A stretch of DNA of 35,237 bases from Nitrosomonas sp. (GTDB lineage Bacteria > Pseudomonadota > Gammaproteobacteria > Burkholderiales > Nitrosomonadaceae): NCBI RefSeq assembly GCF_022842015.1, contig NZ_JALHQJ010000034.1, positions 1 through 35,237 on the forward strand, given 5' to 3'. Positions 7,758 through 17,746 of the stretch are shown here, piece by piece. Positions within the stretch are counted from its first letter, which is position 1; every line of letters begins with the position of its first letter. A model generated the notes under the pieces. It did not search any database. It was not told the DNA's origin and was given only the letters and a program-made list of their open reading frames with translations. The translations under genes and the position numbers were made by a program.

Positions 7758-8108
7758 TCACTCATTCTCCGAAACCCATACTTCGGCTTCTTCATAATTA
7801 TGAAACACCGTTACGTTGGCGTTGACAAACAGATTAAAAACCCAAGTACCCCAAGTTTGCCATTCGTCATCCGTGACAACTGCCACTCGGTTAAACTCGC
7901 TGCCATGATCACGCATGAACTTGACTTCTTCCCAGGCGACATCGACGGTGTAATTCAGCATGTCACGCCAATCAAACAAAAGATTCGCCTTGCCATCAAA
8001 ATGCTGCTTGTATAATACCTGCTGCTCAAATTCATGATAATCGGTCAAGGTAAATTCGCCAATGACTGCAACAATTACCAAGTTACCCTTTTTTTGAATT
8101 GTAATCAT
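7758..8108 (-). CDS. SpoIIAA-like / STAS-fold protein
   Basis: A 116-residue soluble protein with the pattern of the SpoIIAA-like family (PF11964 type): an N-terminal beta strand (NLVIVAVIGEFTLTDYHEFE), a central LLFDWRDMLNYTVDVAWEEVKFMRDHGSEFNRVAVVTDDEW, and the C-terminal Tyr/Glu helix (FHNYEEAEVWV). The ATG at 8106-8108 follows GGGATGGA. Members have a STAS-like fold, but many lack the anti-sigma phosphorylation serine and have no known function. No anti-sigma partner lies nearby. Confidence 0.8.
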   Translation of the reverse strand: MITIQKKGNLVIVAVIGEFTLTDYHEFEQQVLYKQHFDGKANLLFDWRDMLNYTVDVAWEEVKFMRDHGSEFNRVAVVTDDEWQTWGTWVFNLFVNANVTVFHNYEEAEVWVSENE

Positions 8109-8193
8109 GATTCCATCCCAAATAATAACAAGTTCATCATAGGCAATTAAACGGATTCGTGCAAATTTTGCCTGCTGGCAACTGGCGGCAGCA

Positions 8194-9054
8194 TCACTTT
8201 TGGATAACGGCCGGGGGCAATTTAAAACCTAAAATGCCACTGAGTAATCCACCCGCAACGATCAACCCCATACCCAACCAAGCAATCGGCGATAAAATTT
8301 CATTCCAAAACCAGATTCCCCAAAGACTGGAGAATAATATCGTGCTATAGCCCAATGAAGATACGACCAGAGTAACACCTTGATGGTAAGCACGCGTCAT
8401 CGCTAATTGTGCCAGGGTTGCAACCAGGCCGATTCCGAGCAACAACAGCAATCCATGACCGGTAATCGGGCTAAATGTGGTAAATAGCAGCCACACACCG
8501 GTTAACACAGTACTGATCAAAGTAAAATAAAATACTACGAGCCATTCCGTTTCACCCAGATTACCTAATTGCTTGACATTGATATAGGCGATCGCTGCAA
8601 AAAAACCTGAAGCAATGCCCATTACACCCGCAAACCATTGCTCATCTGGCAAGGTAGGACGCAACAACAACATCATACCCATAAAGCCCAGTATCACAGT
8701 CACGACCAGCGGCCAATGAATATGCTCTTTCAGAATCAGAGTGGAAAATAATGCAGCAAAAAGAGGCCAGGTATAATTCAGCGAAACGGCGGTAGCTAAA
8801 GGCAATTGTGTTAAGCAATAAAAGAACATCAACAGGCTGACCAAGCCGGCGACTCCGCGCCAACAGTGAATCCGCCAATGTGACGTGCGCACCGGTAAGC
8901 GATAAAAACGAAGAATCAGATAGGTCATCCAAACACCAAACAGCGAACGATAAAATACCAGCTCGGTGCTGGAAAAATAAGCAGCCCCGAGTTTTACCAG
9001 CACCCCCATGCTAGCAAACATAAATGCAGCAACAAGCATCCACATCGAACGCAT
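8194..9054 (-). CDS. EamA family (DMT superfamily) transporter
   Basis: A 286-residue inner membrane protein with about ten hydrophobic helices in two homologous halves. Each half carries the EamA pattern: in the first, FYRSLFGVWMTYLIL and LPLATAVSLNYTWPLFAALFSTLILKEHIHW; in the second, AMTRAYHQGVTLVVSSLGYSTILFSSLWGIWFWNEIL followed by GMGLIVAGGLL. Members export or exchange small metabolites, amino acids or drugs; the substrate cannot be told. ATG 9052-9054 is preceded by AAGGA at a slightly long spacing. The upstream Rieske oxygenase gene is on the same strand 43 bp away, so the two may be cotranscribed. Confidence 0.88.
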   Translation of the reverse strand: MRSMWMLVAAFMFASMGVLVKLGAAYFSSTELVFYRSLFGVWMTYLILRFYRLPVRTSHWRIHCWRGVAGLVSLLMFFYCLTQLPLATAVSLNYTWPLFAALFSTLILKEHIHWPLVVTVILGFMGMMLLLRPTLPDEQWFAGVMGIASGFFAAIAYINVKQLGNLGETEWLVVFYFTLISTVLTGVWLLFTTFSPITGHGLLLLLGIGLVATLAQLAMTRAYHQGVTLVVSSLGYSTILFSSLWGIWFWNEILSPIAWLGMGLIVAGGLLSGILGFKLPPAVIQK

Positions 9055-9097
9055 TAATCTGTTTTCCTTGAATATTGAAATTACGACTGAACAACCA

Positions 9098-10210
9098 TCA
9101 AAGGCGTGGTCCGATCTCGCGTCGCAGGAATTGATGAAAATGCTCCATTCCGGTCTCCATTGGCACTTGATAAGGTCCTACTTCGCTCAGATTCTGCGCA
9201 TATAATGCGCGCCGACCTGCAGTCATCGATTGACAGATTTCTTCATCTTCACGTGCGGTTTCTTTATAAGCAGCCTGTTCAGCTTCCACAAAATCACGCT
9301 CGAATAATGCAATCTCTTCTGGATAATAGAATTCAACCACATTCATGCAACTTTCAATGCCGGTCGGTAATATCGTGCTAACTACCAGCGTATTGGGATA
9401 CCACTCCAGCATGATATTAGGAAAATACAGCAACCATATGGCACCATGTGGTGGCATTTTTCCTTCAGTTTGCTGCAGCACTTGCTCATGCCATTTAGCA
9501 TACACTGGACTACCTGGTTTCTGCAGATGTGCGCAATCGATGGCTATTGTTTGCGCGCTGTACCAACTGTCAAACTCCCAATTGAGTTTTTCGGTATTGA
9601 CGAAATGACCCAGGCCCGGATGAAACGAATCGACATGGTAATCCTCCAGATAAACTTCTATAAATGTCTTCCAGTTGCAATCGTAATGCTCGATCTGCAC
9701 ACGATCCATCAAGTAACCGGAGAAATCAAAACACTCAAGAACATCGGAACTCAAATTTGCCAAATCCTGTGACACGTTACGCTTACCAGAAAACAGCAAA
9801 CCATTCCAAGTTTGCAGCGGCGTTTTCGCAAGATTGAGGCAAGGATTCTGGTCAAAATGCGGTGCGCCCAGCAATTTTCCATCCAGCGCATACGTCCAAC
9901 GATGAATCGGGCACACAATGTTTTTGGTATTACTTCTACCATTCAATAGCAGGGCTTGCCGATGTCGACAAACATTGGAAAGCAATTCAATCCCTTGCCC
10001 ATTACGCACCAGCACTTTGGCTTTACCCATCCATTCCGGTACGTAATAATCTCCAATATTTGGTACCATTGCTTCATGACCCACGTATCCTGGCCCTTGG
10101 TCGAACAGTATACGTTTTTCAATTTCAAGGATTTTTGGATCCAGGTACCAGTCAATGGGGAGTTGCGCTGACAGTTCTGTCAGTTGTGAGATCTCAGCCA
10201 TATTTGACAT
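9098..10210 (-). CDS. Rieske-type ring-hydroxylating oxygenase, alpha subunit
   Basis: A 370-residue protein with an N-terminal Rieske [2Fe-2S] domain: C81-x-H83 (NVCRHRQ) and C100-x-x-H103 (CPIHRW). It is followed by a catalytic domain with the mononuclear iron motif LEDYHVDSFHPGL (H192 and H197; a conserved Asp precedes them at 190). Length and order match aromatic-ring-hydroxylating dioxygenase alpha subunits and related demethylases or choline monooxygenase-like enzymes. ATG 10208-10210 follows AAGG at eight bases. No beta subunit, ferredoxin or reductase is encoded nearby, so electron partners must lie elsewhere, and the substrate is unknown. Confidence 0.88.
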   Translation of the reverse strand: MSNMAEISQLTELSAQLPIDWYLDPKILEIEKRILFDQGPGYVGHEAMVPNIGDYYVPEWMGKAKVLVRNGQGIELLSNVCRHRQALLLNGRSNTKNIVCPIHRWTYALDGKLLGAPHFDQNPCLNLAKTPLQTWNGLLFSGKRNVSQDLANLSSDVLECFDFSGYLMDRVQIEHYDCNWKTFIEVYLEDYHVDSFHPGLGHFVNTEKLNWEFDSWYSAQTIAIDCAHLQKPGSPVYAKWHEQVLQQTEGKMPPHGAIWLLYFPNIMLEWYPNTLVVSTILPTGIESCMNVVEFYYPEEIALFERDFVEAEQAAYKETAREDEEICQSMTAGRRALYAQNLSEVGPYQVPMETGMEHFHQFLRREIGPRL

Positions 10211-10358
10211 ATAAATACCTTATATTCTCCCTAGTAAAAAATTAGCGGAAAAAATACACGAAAAGACAAAAATTTAAAACCAAATTATGCAAGTAAAAAA
10301 CGAAAAAACGATTGCTTGGCTATAATAGCAATCTTAATAGTAAAATATCAGCATCCGC

Positions 10359-10387
10359 TTATCATTGTGACAACCGCAAAGTATAAA
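10359..10387 (+). promoter_or_regulatory. Candidate promoter of the large lipoprotein gene
   Basis: TTATCA (10359-10364) and TATAAA (10382-10387) are separated by 17 bp and would start transcription near 10394, about 40 bases before the ATG at 10434. A second TATAAT at 10321-10326 has no good -35 partner. This is a moderate match only. Confidence 0.35.
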
Positions 10388-10433
10388 TTGTACAAGTTTG
10401 AATTTTTAATTAATCAAAAAAGAGAGCATCTTA

Positions 10434-11843
10434 ATGAAATCCACACACTCATTTAAAAAGAATTCATGGATAGCCTTATTATCCACAGTATTTATTGTGG
10501 GACTTGTCGCTTGTGATAGTAGTGAGAATACTGCCACAACATCGTCATCCTCCTCCACATCAGCGACCAAAAGAAATATGCCAACCGGTCCAGCCGTGGG
10601 TATTTTAGTTGATTCTCCCGTCTCTGGTGTTAGCTATAAAGCTTCTTCCGGCAAATCGGGTACAACTGATGAGCAAGGTAATTTTAACTTCAACCATAGC
10701 GACAAAATAGAATTCAAATTGGGCGGTTTGACACTGGGAAATATTCCGGGTTCACAAATTGTAACGCCGATTGAGCTGGCAGGAGATAACAACAACAAAT
10801 TACAAAATTTATTGATTCTATTACAGTCCCTTGATTCCGATAGCGATTTATCCAATGGCATTTCTATTTCGCAGGAAACGGCTGCTGCCGTCAATGGATC
10901 CATTAATCTCGACAGCAATCCGGAAACATTTGCTGAATCTGCTAATTTAAAAAATATCATGGAAGCTGGAGGCATAGAAGGAGAAGCCAGAACCCCTGAA
11001 GAGACCCGCGACCATTTCATGTCACAAGGCGTCGCACTGCTCAGCGCACAAATCTGGGTAAGCTATACCGATCAAACCGCCACTGTACTGCGAGTGGCAG
11101 CCGATAACAGCGGAGAATATTTGCACGCCGAAGCCAGACCTGATGATTCCTGTGACGAAAATCGTGTATGTGGCGGGCGTACCATATTTCAAGCAGGCAT
11201 CGAAGCAGGTGTTGCCAATGCGATTGATTTTGATAATAGGGGATTCAAATTGATTGGAAAACCCACCATTGACACTAATCTCAAAGGCGGTTTATCCGAT
11301 CCGGGGCCAACCCGCAGGGTGCGTACCGACGGTCTTGAATTGATATATTCTGATATCGTGACGGTACAAAGAGAACGAGAAAAAACCAGCGTATTTGGTG
11401 AACTCTTTCATATCGCCAAACCAATCGAACTCAGTAACGAAAATGAAGTGGCAGAAAAAGAAGTCAAGGAAACACGCTTCGCAAAAATTGATAACGATGC
11501 GACCGGTATTGTTGGGGCTTGGGCTTATGACGAAAATGCCATCAAAACACAAACGCTAGTATTCTTTCCAAATGGCAAATTCCTGATGCTCGACCCAACG
11601 GGCGAAGCACAACGCGAAGATCAAGCAGAATGCGGAAAACCCGGTGTAGAGTTTGCATCGTATTCCTACGACAAGGGAAGCAGCAAGCTCAATTTATCGA
11701 GGTTTACCTATAATACGAATGGCTGTGTCGGCTTCTCCCATCAGGAAGGCAACGCAAACTTCTCGATCAGTTCTGACGGAACTACAGCCCAATTAGAAAA
11801 ATCCCGAGAACCATCCATTACGCTATACCGCGTTTCGAAATAA
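10434..11843 (+). CDS. Large lipoprotein with SPVSG-type N-terminal domain
   Basis: A 469-residue protein with lipoprotein signal peptide and lipobox LVAC (C27). Asp at +2 would keep it in the inner membrane under the enterobacterial rule, which may not hold here. A Ser/Thr-rich linker (residues ~33-45) follows. Residues ~53-108 have the pattern VDSPVSGVSYKASSGKSGTT, then GNFNF, IEFKLGGLTLGNI and VTPIELA, a module seen at the N-terminus of many surface or periplasmic lipoproteins of unknown role. The C-terminal half (from ~residue 360) reads like a lipocalin-type beta-rich domain (GIVGAWAYDENAI; LVFFPNGKFLMLDP; YSYDKGSSKLNLSRFTY). Function unknown. It stands alone ahead of priA. Confidence 0.8.
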   Translation: MKSTHSFKKNSWIALLSTVFIVGLVACDSSENTATTSSSSSTSATKRNMPTGPAVGILVDSPVSGVSYKASSGKSGTTDEQGNFNFNHSDKIEFKLGGLTLGNIPGSQIVTPIELAGDNNNKLQNLLILLQSLDSDSDLSNGISISQETAAAVNGSINLDSNPETFAESANLKNIMEAGGIEGEARTPEETRDHFMSQGVALLSAQIWVSYTDQTATVLRVAADNSGEYLHAEARPDDSCDENRVCGGRTIFQAGIEAGVANAIDFDNRGFKLIGKPTIDTNLKGGLSDPGPTRRVRTDGLELIYSDIVTVQREREKTSVFGELFHIAKPIELSNENEVAEKEVKETRFAKIDNDATGIVGAWAYDENAIKTQTLVFFPNGKFLMLDPTGEAQREDQAECGKPGVEFASYSYDKGSSKLNLSRFTYNTNGCVGFSHQEGNANFSISSDGTTAQLEKSREPSITLYRVSK

Positions 11844-11933
11844 CTTATCACTCCAATCTTGACACGTTACTCACTGGAATGAATTCAAAACCCGGTGGGT
11901 AACGTCTCTCAGCCGCAATAATCCCGACTGCTT

Positions 11934-14114
11934 ATGCTCATCATTCGCGTCGCCCTCAATATTCCCGTCGACACTCTATTTGATTATCAAGCCGAAGATG
12001 CCAGCATGCACGATATTGGTCTTCGTGTCTGCGTACCATTTGGTAAAAAAAAGATTACGGGCATTATTATGGCGATCAGTACGAAAACTCAGGTCCCGAT
12101 CGAGAAACTCAAATCCGTTTACTGCATTTTCCGGGAAATAAACCCGATCCCGCCAGCATTGCTGGATTTGTTCCAATTCTGTAGTCAGTATTACCATCAC
12201 CCGCTCGGCGGGGTAATCATAAACAGCCTACCCGCACTACTGCGCAACAATAAGCCGATTAAACTGAAAGATTCCACACAACATCCACTGGGTCTCACAA
12301 ATTTAGGCAGGCAGATCGATATCACTAGTATTCCTGCACGCAATCGCGTGGCGCGCCGTTTACTGATTGCATTCCAAAATGCGGCACAACTGACTTTCCA
12401 ACAAATCAAACAAATTTCACCACGCGCCAGTAAATTGCTAGATAAATGGAAGCAACTCGGCTGGATAGCCGAACAACCCATAATCAACACCACGCCAAAA
12501 GCCACAATCATTCCTACCTTGACAGCCGAGCAAGTCAATGCAGTAACCACCGTGACTGCTGGGCTTGAACGATTTAACACCTGGTTGCTGCATGGAATTA
12601 CCGGCAGCGGAAAAACCGAGGTGTATTTGCGTATCATCGAGTCGGCTCTGTCACACGATAAGCAAACACTGGTGCTGATTCCGGAAATCAATTTAACACC
12701 TCAACTGGAAGCAGTTTTTCGTGCGCGCTTTTGCACCACTCCATTGGTTAATCTGCACAGCGGGCTCAACGACACAGAACGGCTAACCGGTTGGCTGCAA
12801 GCACAGCGTGGCGAAGCTAAAATTATTCTAGGCACGCGCCTGGCAGTTTTCACACCTCTACCCAAACTGGGCTTGATCATCGTCGACGAAGAACACGACA
12901 GCTCATTCAAACAACAAGATGGATTGCGTTATTCCGCACGTGACTTAGCGATTTTTCGCGCACGGAAAACAAATATTCCTGTGGTGCTAGGCACCGCCAC
13001 ACCATCCTTGGAAAGTTATTTCAATGCAATCAATGGCCGCTACCAGTATATTCGCCTCAATTCCCGCGCGGTGCAAAGCGCCAAGCTGCCTTCGATTCAG
13101 TATATTGACACGCGTATTCATAAATCACAGGATGGATTATCCGAACCACTGCTCAAAGCGCTAGAAAAATGTTTATCTGAAAAACACCAAAGCCTGATTT
13201 TCATCAACCGGCGCGGCTATGCGCCAGTACTACTATGCAAATCCTGTGGTTGGAGTGCACTCTGTCAGCGTTGTTCCAGCCGTCTAGTGGTTCATTTACG
13301 CGATAAAAAATTATGCTGTCACCATTGCGGTCATGAAGAAAAATTCCCACGAGCTTGTCCGCAATGCGGCAATCAGGATATCGCACCATTTGGTCAAGGC
13401 ACGCAGCGTGTGGAAGAAGCGCTGATTGCGCATTTTCCATCAGCACGAATTTTGCGCATCGATCGCGACAGCACGCGCCGCAAAAATGCCTGGAAAGAAA
13501 TTTTGCATGCCATCCATACCCACCAAGTAGACATTCTGATCGGCACGCAACTGCTGGCCAAAGGGCATGACTTCCCCAATTTATCACTGGTGGGTATTCT
13601 GAATGCCGATACCTCGCTCTACAGTACGGATTTTCGCGCCAGTGAACGGTTATTTGCGCAACTCATGCAAGTTTCCGGCCGTGCAGGCCGAGCCAATGTT
13701 GCGGGACATGTGCTAATTCAAACTGAATTTCCTGATCATCCCCTGTACTATGCGTTGCAACAACACGATTATGACGCCCTGGCGCAAACTCTGCTAACAG
13801 AAAGAGAAGTAGCCGGATTCCCGCCCTATGTATATCAGGCACTTTTGCGCGCAGAAGCCCACAACATCAAAGTCGTACTTAATTTTCTAAAGCAAGCTGC
13901 ACATCTGGCCAAACCCACCCAAGCGATACAACTTTTTGATCCAGTGCCTGCTCAGCTGTTACGTTTAAAAGGAATGGAGCGCGCATACTTACTCATACAG
14001 TCAACTTCACGCAAACAGTTGCAAACATTTCTGGCCGAATGGTATATGCAAATTAATACATTATCCGCCCGCAAAATACGCTGGACACTGGATGTTGATC
14101 CAATTGAATTTTGA
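11934..14114 (+). CDS. priA: Primosomal protein N' (replication restart helicase PriA)
   Basis: A 726-residue protein of normal PriA length. The N-terminal DNA-binding domain begins MLIIRVALNIPVDTLFDYQ. A superfamily 2 helicase core follows, with Walker A GITGSGKTEVY (~residue 221), the DEEHD Walker B box (~318), GTATPSLES and helicase motifs RIDRDSTRR, IGTQLLAKGHDF and QVSGRAGR. The zinc-binding insertion of eight cysteines lies between about 436 and 482 (CKSC, CQRC, CCHHC, CPQC). PriA recognises stalled forks and reloads the replicative helicase through PriB/DnaT/DnaC-type partners. It ends in a typical C-terminal ILDVDP-like stretch (WTLDVDPIEF). Confidence 0.97.
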   Translation: MLIIRVALNIPVDTLFDYQAEDASMHDIGLRVCVPFGKKKITGIIMAISTKTQVPIEKLKSVYCIFREINPIPPALLDLFQFCSQYYHHPLGGVIINSLPALLRNNKPIKLKDSTQHPLGLTNLGRQIDITSIPARNRVARRLLIAFQNAAQLTFQQIKQISPRASKLLDKWKQLGWIAEQPIINTTPKATIIPTLTAEQVNAVTTVTAGLERFNTWLLHGITGSGKTEVYLRIIESALSHDKQTLVLIPEINLTPQLEAVFRARFCTTPLVNLHSGLNDTERLTGWLQAQRGEAKIILGTRLAVFTPLPKLGLIIVDEEHDSSFKQQDGLRYSARDLAIFRARKTNIPVVLGTATPSLESYFNAINGRYQYIRLNSRAVQSAKLPSIQYIDTRIHKSQDGLSEPLLKALEKCLSEKHQSLIFINRRGYAPVLLCKSCGWSALCQRCSSRLVVHLRDKKLCCHHCGHEEKFPRACPQCGNQDIAPFGQGTQRVEEALIAHFPSARILRIDRDSTRRKNAWKEILHAIHTHQVDILIGTQLLAKGHDFPNLSLVGILNADTSLYSTDFRASERLFAQLMQVSGRAGRANVAGHVLIQTEFPDHPLYYALQQHDYDALAQTLLTEREVAGFPPYVYQALLRAEAHNIKVVLNFLKQAAHLAKPTQAIQLFDPVPAQLLRLKGMERAYLLIQSTSRKQLQTFLAEWYMQINTLSARKIRWTLDVDPIEF

Positions 14115-14516
14115 TTTATAACCATCTCTATCCTCAGCAATTAGCCCGATCAAATATCTTAGTGGTCATTTCTGCCTTAGTACTTAGTAATATGCTACAA
14201 AAAAGAAAATTGCACGGGGAATAGTGCCATTTTAATGACGACAATCATTTTATAGTTTCACAAAACACATGACTTGCGAAGTTTAATAGTATTTCAGTAA
14301 ACTGCACGATGCATCTAAGAAATTTGGCTGACACTAAAAACAACTCACGAACATGCTCATAAACTATGGCAGCCTCCTACCAAAAATTATTTATCCCTGT
14401 TAATTCAGGAACTGTACTTTTATCCGCCTTAATCAAGTGTGGCATACTGACTTCAATTCGGTTGCCGAAGTATTCTGTATAAGCCATTTACCGATAACCC
14501 AGTTGAGGAGGATAGA
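14115..14516. other. 402-bp intergenic region, no gene seen
   Basis: The gap between priA and the histidine kinase gene is AT-rich and holds no convincing open frame on either strand. It should contain the kinase promoter, but I find no well-spaced -35/-10 pair. A strong GAGGAGG ribosome site at 14505-14511 belongs to the kinase. A terminator for priA is not evident. Confidence 0.5.
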
Positions 14517-16958
14517 TTGTTTTTTACACGCGATGATCACAAGATTAATATTATCGGCGGCCTACTCCTGCTAGGATTAACTTTATCAACAGGTATTGCT
14601 GTTTACAGTGCAATGCGACAACAGATTGAATCCGTACTTGGTATAGGCTTACGTGTTGCACTACAGGGCAAAGCACTCCTTGTAGAAAACCAGATTCAAA
14701 AAGCCATGGGAGATACACACACGTTATCTCTCCGTCCGTTCTTAATTCAATCAATGCAAGAACTCAACGCTCAGCCAGAAAATAAAAATGCATTGCGTGA
14801 TCTTGAGCGAAATGTTAACTCACTCCCTGAGTCAGGTTTTTCTGCCGCAGTTGTTTATGATGCCAAGGGCAATACATTATCTCAAATTGGTCATTTTTCT
14901 AAAAATGTAGCTAAATCAATACCGCTTCCGAAATACAATGACACGTTCCTTATCTGGGACAATCAATTTATTCTGCACAGTCAGGTCGATATTACAGACC
15001 AAGAAAAGCGCCATATCGGCAGAATTGTGACAGAAATCAAACTACCACAAATGACACGCAGATTTAGCGAAATAAGATCCATTGGCAAAACAGGCGAGTT
15101 CATATTGTGTGCCCCTCCTACCGCGGACACACAAGCAATGGCTTGTTTTATCAGCCAAATTGACGGTGTAAAATTTACGCACCTGAGATATGCAACAGAA
15201 GGCGGGTTACTACCAATAAGCCTAGCACTCAATGGTACAAGCGGTGTTATAGCGGTCAAGGATTATCGCCACATACCGGTAATTGAAGCCTATGCGCCGC
15301 TCCACGGTATTGATTTAGGCATGGTTCTGAAGTTGGATCAGGAGGAATTATTCAGTCCGATTAATGATCAATTGATGACTATTGTCTTTTATCTTGCCGG
15401 ATTGATTATTGCTGAAATATTGTTATTGAATTGGTTTGTTCGAAAACTGATCAAATCCGAAAGAGAATCACGCAATGCTAAAGAAACCGCAGAACAGATT
15501 TCTATCGAACTGAGTCATAAGGAGATTGAGCTACGCGAGCGGCTGAAAGAAATTACCTGCCTGTATGAGATTCGCCGCAGCATTGGATTGGATTTATCCG
15601 TCGACAAAGCCTGTCAACAGATAATTACACACCTGATACCTGCCATGCAATATCCAGAACATGCTTCGGTAATAATCGAGCTCGACGGAAAACGCATTGG
15701 TTCTGCGACTTCGACTGAAAATATGACGCATGAATTAAGCTCAAAGATCACTGTCAATGGCACGATATGTGGCCAACTAAGCGTATTTTATCCCCAAGAC
15801 AAACCGTTCTTAGCTATGGAAGAACAAAAGCTTATCGATGCGATTACCAGTGATCTGGCGCGATGGCTGGAGCGCAAGCAAGTCGAAGAGTTATTGCATG
15901 AGCGCCTGAAAGAAATCACTTGTCTCTATGAAATTCGCCGCGGCATTGGCATGGAATCATCGATAGATAACGTTTGCCAGAACATTTTTGAACGCCTAAT
16001 ACCGGCCATGCAATTTCCTGATATGGCAAGCGCCGTAATCGAACTCAATGGCTGGAGATTCACCATAGGAAAACTTGACCCGGAAACTCGGCATCGATTA
16101 CAGTCAAAAGTCAAAATCACTCACAGAAAAACCGATTACTGGCGTGCGGAACGAGATCCTGCTTGCACCTGCTGCTCCTTGATTTATGTCAATGGTAAAG
16201 TGTGCGGCCAAATACGAGTTTATTACCCGGCAGATCACCCTTATCTGATGGTGGAAGAGCAAAATCTCATTAACGCGATCGCCAGCGACTTGGAAAGCTG
16301 GCTTGAACGCAAGCGATTAGAACAAGCTCTGGTACTGGTAGCTGAAGAGCAAGCTCACACGATCGGACAGGAATTACATGACAATCTAGGACAGGAAATA
16401 GCGGCTATCGGCTATCAAGCCAGGGCGCTGGAGAAGCAAATCATCGCCGCTGGAAACACCAGTATGGCGACAGTTGCCGCCTCCATTGCTTCACAAGCAC
16501 AAATCTCAGTAATACACATCAAACAACTGGCGCAAGGACTGCTTCCATTTGAAATAGAAGCCAATGGTTTGATTGCCGCTTTACAAGCGCTAGCAAATAG
16601 GGTCTCGACGACTTATAGCATATCTTGTCTTTTTTCTTGTAAAAACAGCATCATCATTCAAGATAATACTCTGGCGCTTAACTTGTATAGAATCGCGCAG
16701 GAAGCCACCAACAATGCAATTCGCCACGGTAAAGCCCAACATATCACCCTATCTTTGTCCTCGAATGAAGGAATACTATGTTTGTCAATTGCCGATGACG
16801 GCAGTGGATTTATTGAAGCAAATGGAGCATCGCAAACAACTTCCGGAATGGGCATAAAAATAATGCAATATCGCGCCAGACAGTTGGGTGCAAAATTAGA
16901 TTTCCTCTCTCGTGCCGAAGGCGGCACAGAAGTTCGTTTAGAAATGCGGATGGCCTAA
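14517..16958 (+). CDS. NarX-like sensor histidine kinase with tandem GAF-like modules
   Basis: An 813-residue membrane kinase starting at TTG 14517, five bases after AGGAGG; no better start is present. TM1 is at ~12-31 and TM2 at ~284-306, enclosing a ~250-residue periplasmic sensor of Cache style. Then come two tandem GAF-like modules starting at about 339 and 461, both opening [14 protein letters not shown] and both ending with DLxxWLERK, clearly a duplication. The HisKA_3 box is [14 protein letters not shown] with phosphoacceptor H621. The HATPase domain has an N-box ([12 protein letters not shown]) and DDGSGF (~760). It is translated just ahead of the NarL-type regulator (4-bp gap), its evident partner. 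The second module has an extra Cys-rich loop ([11 protein letters not shown]) absent from the first, which could hold a cofactor or sense redox. Confidence 0.92.
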   Translation: MFFTRDDHKINIIGGLLLLGLTLSTGIAVYSAMRQQIESVLGIGLRVALQGKALLVENQIQKAMGDTHTLSLRPFLIQSMQELNAQPENKNALRDLERNVNSLPESGFSAAVVYDAKGNTLSQIGHFSKNVAKSIPLPKYNDTFLIWDNQFILHSQVDITDQEKRHIGRIVTEIKLPQMTRRFSEIRSIGKTGEFILCAPPTADTQAMACFISQIDGVKFTHLRYATEGGLLPISLALNGTSGVIAVKDYRHIPVIEAYAPLHGIDLGMVLKLDQEELFSPINDQLMTIVFYLAGLIIAEILLLNWFVRKLIKSERESRNAKETAEQISIELSHKEIELRERLKEITCLYEIRRSIGLDLSVDKACQQIITHLIPAMQYPEHASVIIELDGKRIGSATSTENMTHELSSKITVNGTICGQLSVFYPQDKPFLAMEEQKLIDAITSDLARWLERKQVEELLHERLKEITCLYEIRRGIGMESSIDNVCQNIFERLIPAMQFPDMASAVIELNGWRFTIGKLDPETRHRLQSKVKITHRKTDYWRAERDPACTCCSLIYVNGKVCGQIRVYYPADHPYLMVEEQNLINAIASDLESWLERKRLEQALVLVAEEQAHTIGQELHDNLGQEIAAIGYQARALEKQIIAAGNTSMATVAASIASQAQISVIHIKQLAQGLLPFEIEANGLIAALQALANRVSTTYSISCLFSCKNSIIIQDNTLALNLYRIAQEATNNAIRHGKAQHITLSLSSNEGILCLSIADDGSGFIEANGASQTTSGMGIKIMQYRARQLGAKLDFLSRAEGGTEVRLEMRMA

Positions 16959-16962
16959 TAAA

Positions 16963-17619
16963 ATGTCTACAAATAAAATCAAAGTAATGTTAGTGGATGA
17001 TCATGCCATGTTAAGGCATGGTATGGCGATGATGATCAACATGGAATCCGATATGGAAGTAATTGCCGAAGCCGGTGACGGCAACGAGGCATTGGCAATA
17101 CTGAAGAAAAGCGAACCTGTTGATATTGTTTTATTGGATGTCACGCTTAAAACTGTGTCCGGTTTTGAAGTGATTAAAAGCATGCATGCGCTGAAACCCT
17201 CACTTCCCGTTCTGTTCGTTTCCATGCATGATGAGTCCGTGTATGCAGAACGCGCTTTACGCGCCGGTGCTCGTGGCTATGTGATGAAACAAGAACCAGG
17301 CGAGATACTGCTGGCGGCAATTCATGAAGTACTCAATGGTAACGTTTATTTAAGCAAGCAAATGCATGACAAACTGTTAAAGCGCATTGCATCGGGTCAA
17401 ACCGAGCCCGAGCAGCTCATCAACACACTGACGCCCAGTGAATTCGAAGTACTCCACTTGATCGGACAAGGACATAGCAGTCAAGAAATTGCCAAATTAC
17501 TTTGTCGCAGCATCAAAACAATCGAAACGCATCGTTTCAATATCCGGGTCAAACTACATTTAAAAGATGGCGCCGACTTAATCCGTTACGCCACACGTTG
17601 GATTTCTGAAGAGCACTAA
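16963..17619 (+). CDS. NarL/FixJ family response regulator
   Basis: A 218-residue protein with an N-terminal receiver domain (acidic pair VDDH at 11-13, phosphoacceptor D59 in VLLDV, switch S at LFVSMHD, K in YVMKQEP) and a C-terminal LuxR-type helix-turn-helix (from ~153: [34 protein letters not shown]). It follows the histidine kinase by 4 bp, so they are co-translated and form a pair. A 15-bp palindrome lies 25 bp after its stop, in the promoter of the next gene (lipoprotein 1), and a near-identical one precedes lipoprotein 2. Those are plausible binding sites for this regulator, but this is inference. Confidence 0.95.
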   Translation: MSTNKIKVMLVDDHAMLRHGMAMMINMESDMEVIAEAGDGNEALAILKKSEPVDIVLLDVTLKTVSGFEVIKSMHALKPSLPVLFVSMHDESVYAERALRAGARGYVMKQEPGEILLAAIHEVLNGNVYLSKQMHDKLLKRIASGQTEPEQLINTLTPSEFEVLHLIGQGHSSQEIAKLLCRSIKTIETHRFNIRVKLHLKDGADLIRYATRWISEEH

Positions 17620-17643
17620 ATACACGCACAGTTTAATTCAATC

Positions 17644-17710
17644 TAAGGGTTTCCCTTATTTAAAAACAATGGATTCCCCAATATCATTTCAGTATTGATT
17701 CTCGTAGGAT
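17644..17710 (+). promoter_or_regulatory. Regulated promoter of lipoprotein 1 with two palindromic sites
   Basis: Site 1 (17644-17658) is the perfect palindrome TAAGGG-TTT-CCCTTA. Site 2 (17668-17680) reads AATGGATTCCCCA, a weaker copy 23 bp further on. A weak promoter follows: TATCAT (17682-17687), 17-bp spacer, TAGGAT (17705-17710), giving a start near 17717. The whole arrangement aligns base for base with the promoter of the paralogous lipoprotein 2 (20195-20262, minus strand), where site 1 is TAATGG-TTT-CCATTA: the only differences in the palindrome are a symmetric pair. Weak -35/-10 boxes with upstream sites suggest activation. Confidence 0.6.
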
Positions 17711-17746
17711 ACACACCTGTGTCAATCCACTTGGAGACTTACCATC

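Noticed and set aside
14440-14480. Candidate sigma-54 or sigma-70 promoter before the histidine kinase
   Set aside because: TGGCATA lacks a matching TTGC element at the right distance, and TATAAG has no -35 partner.
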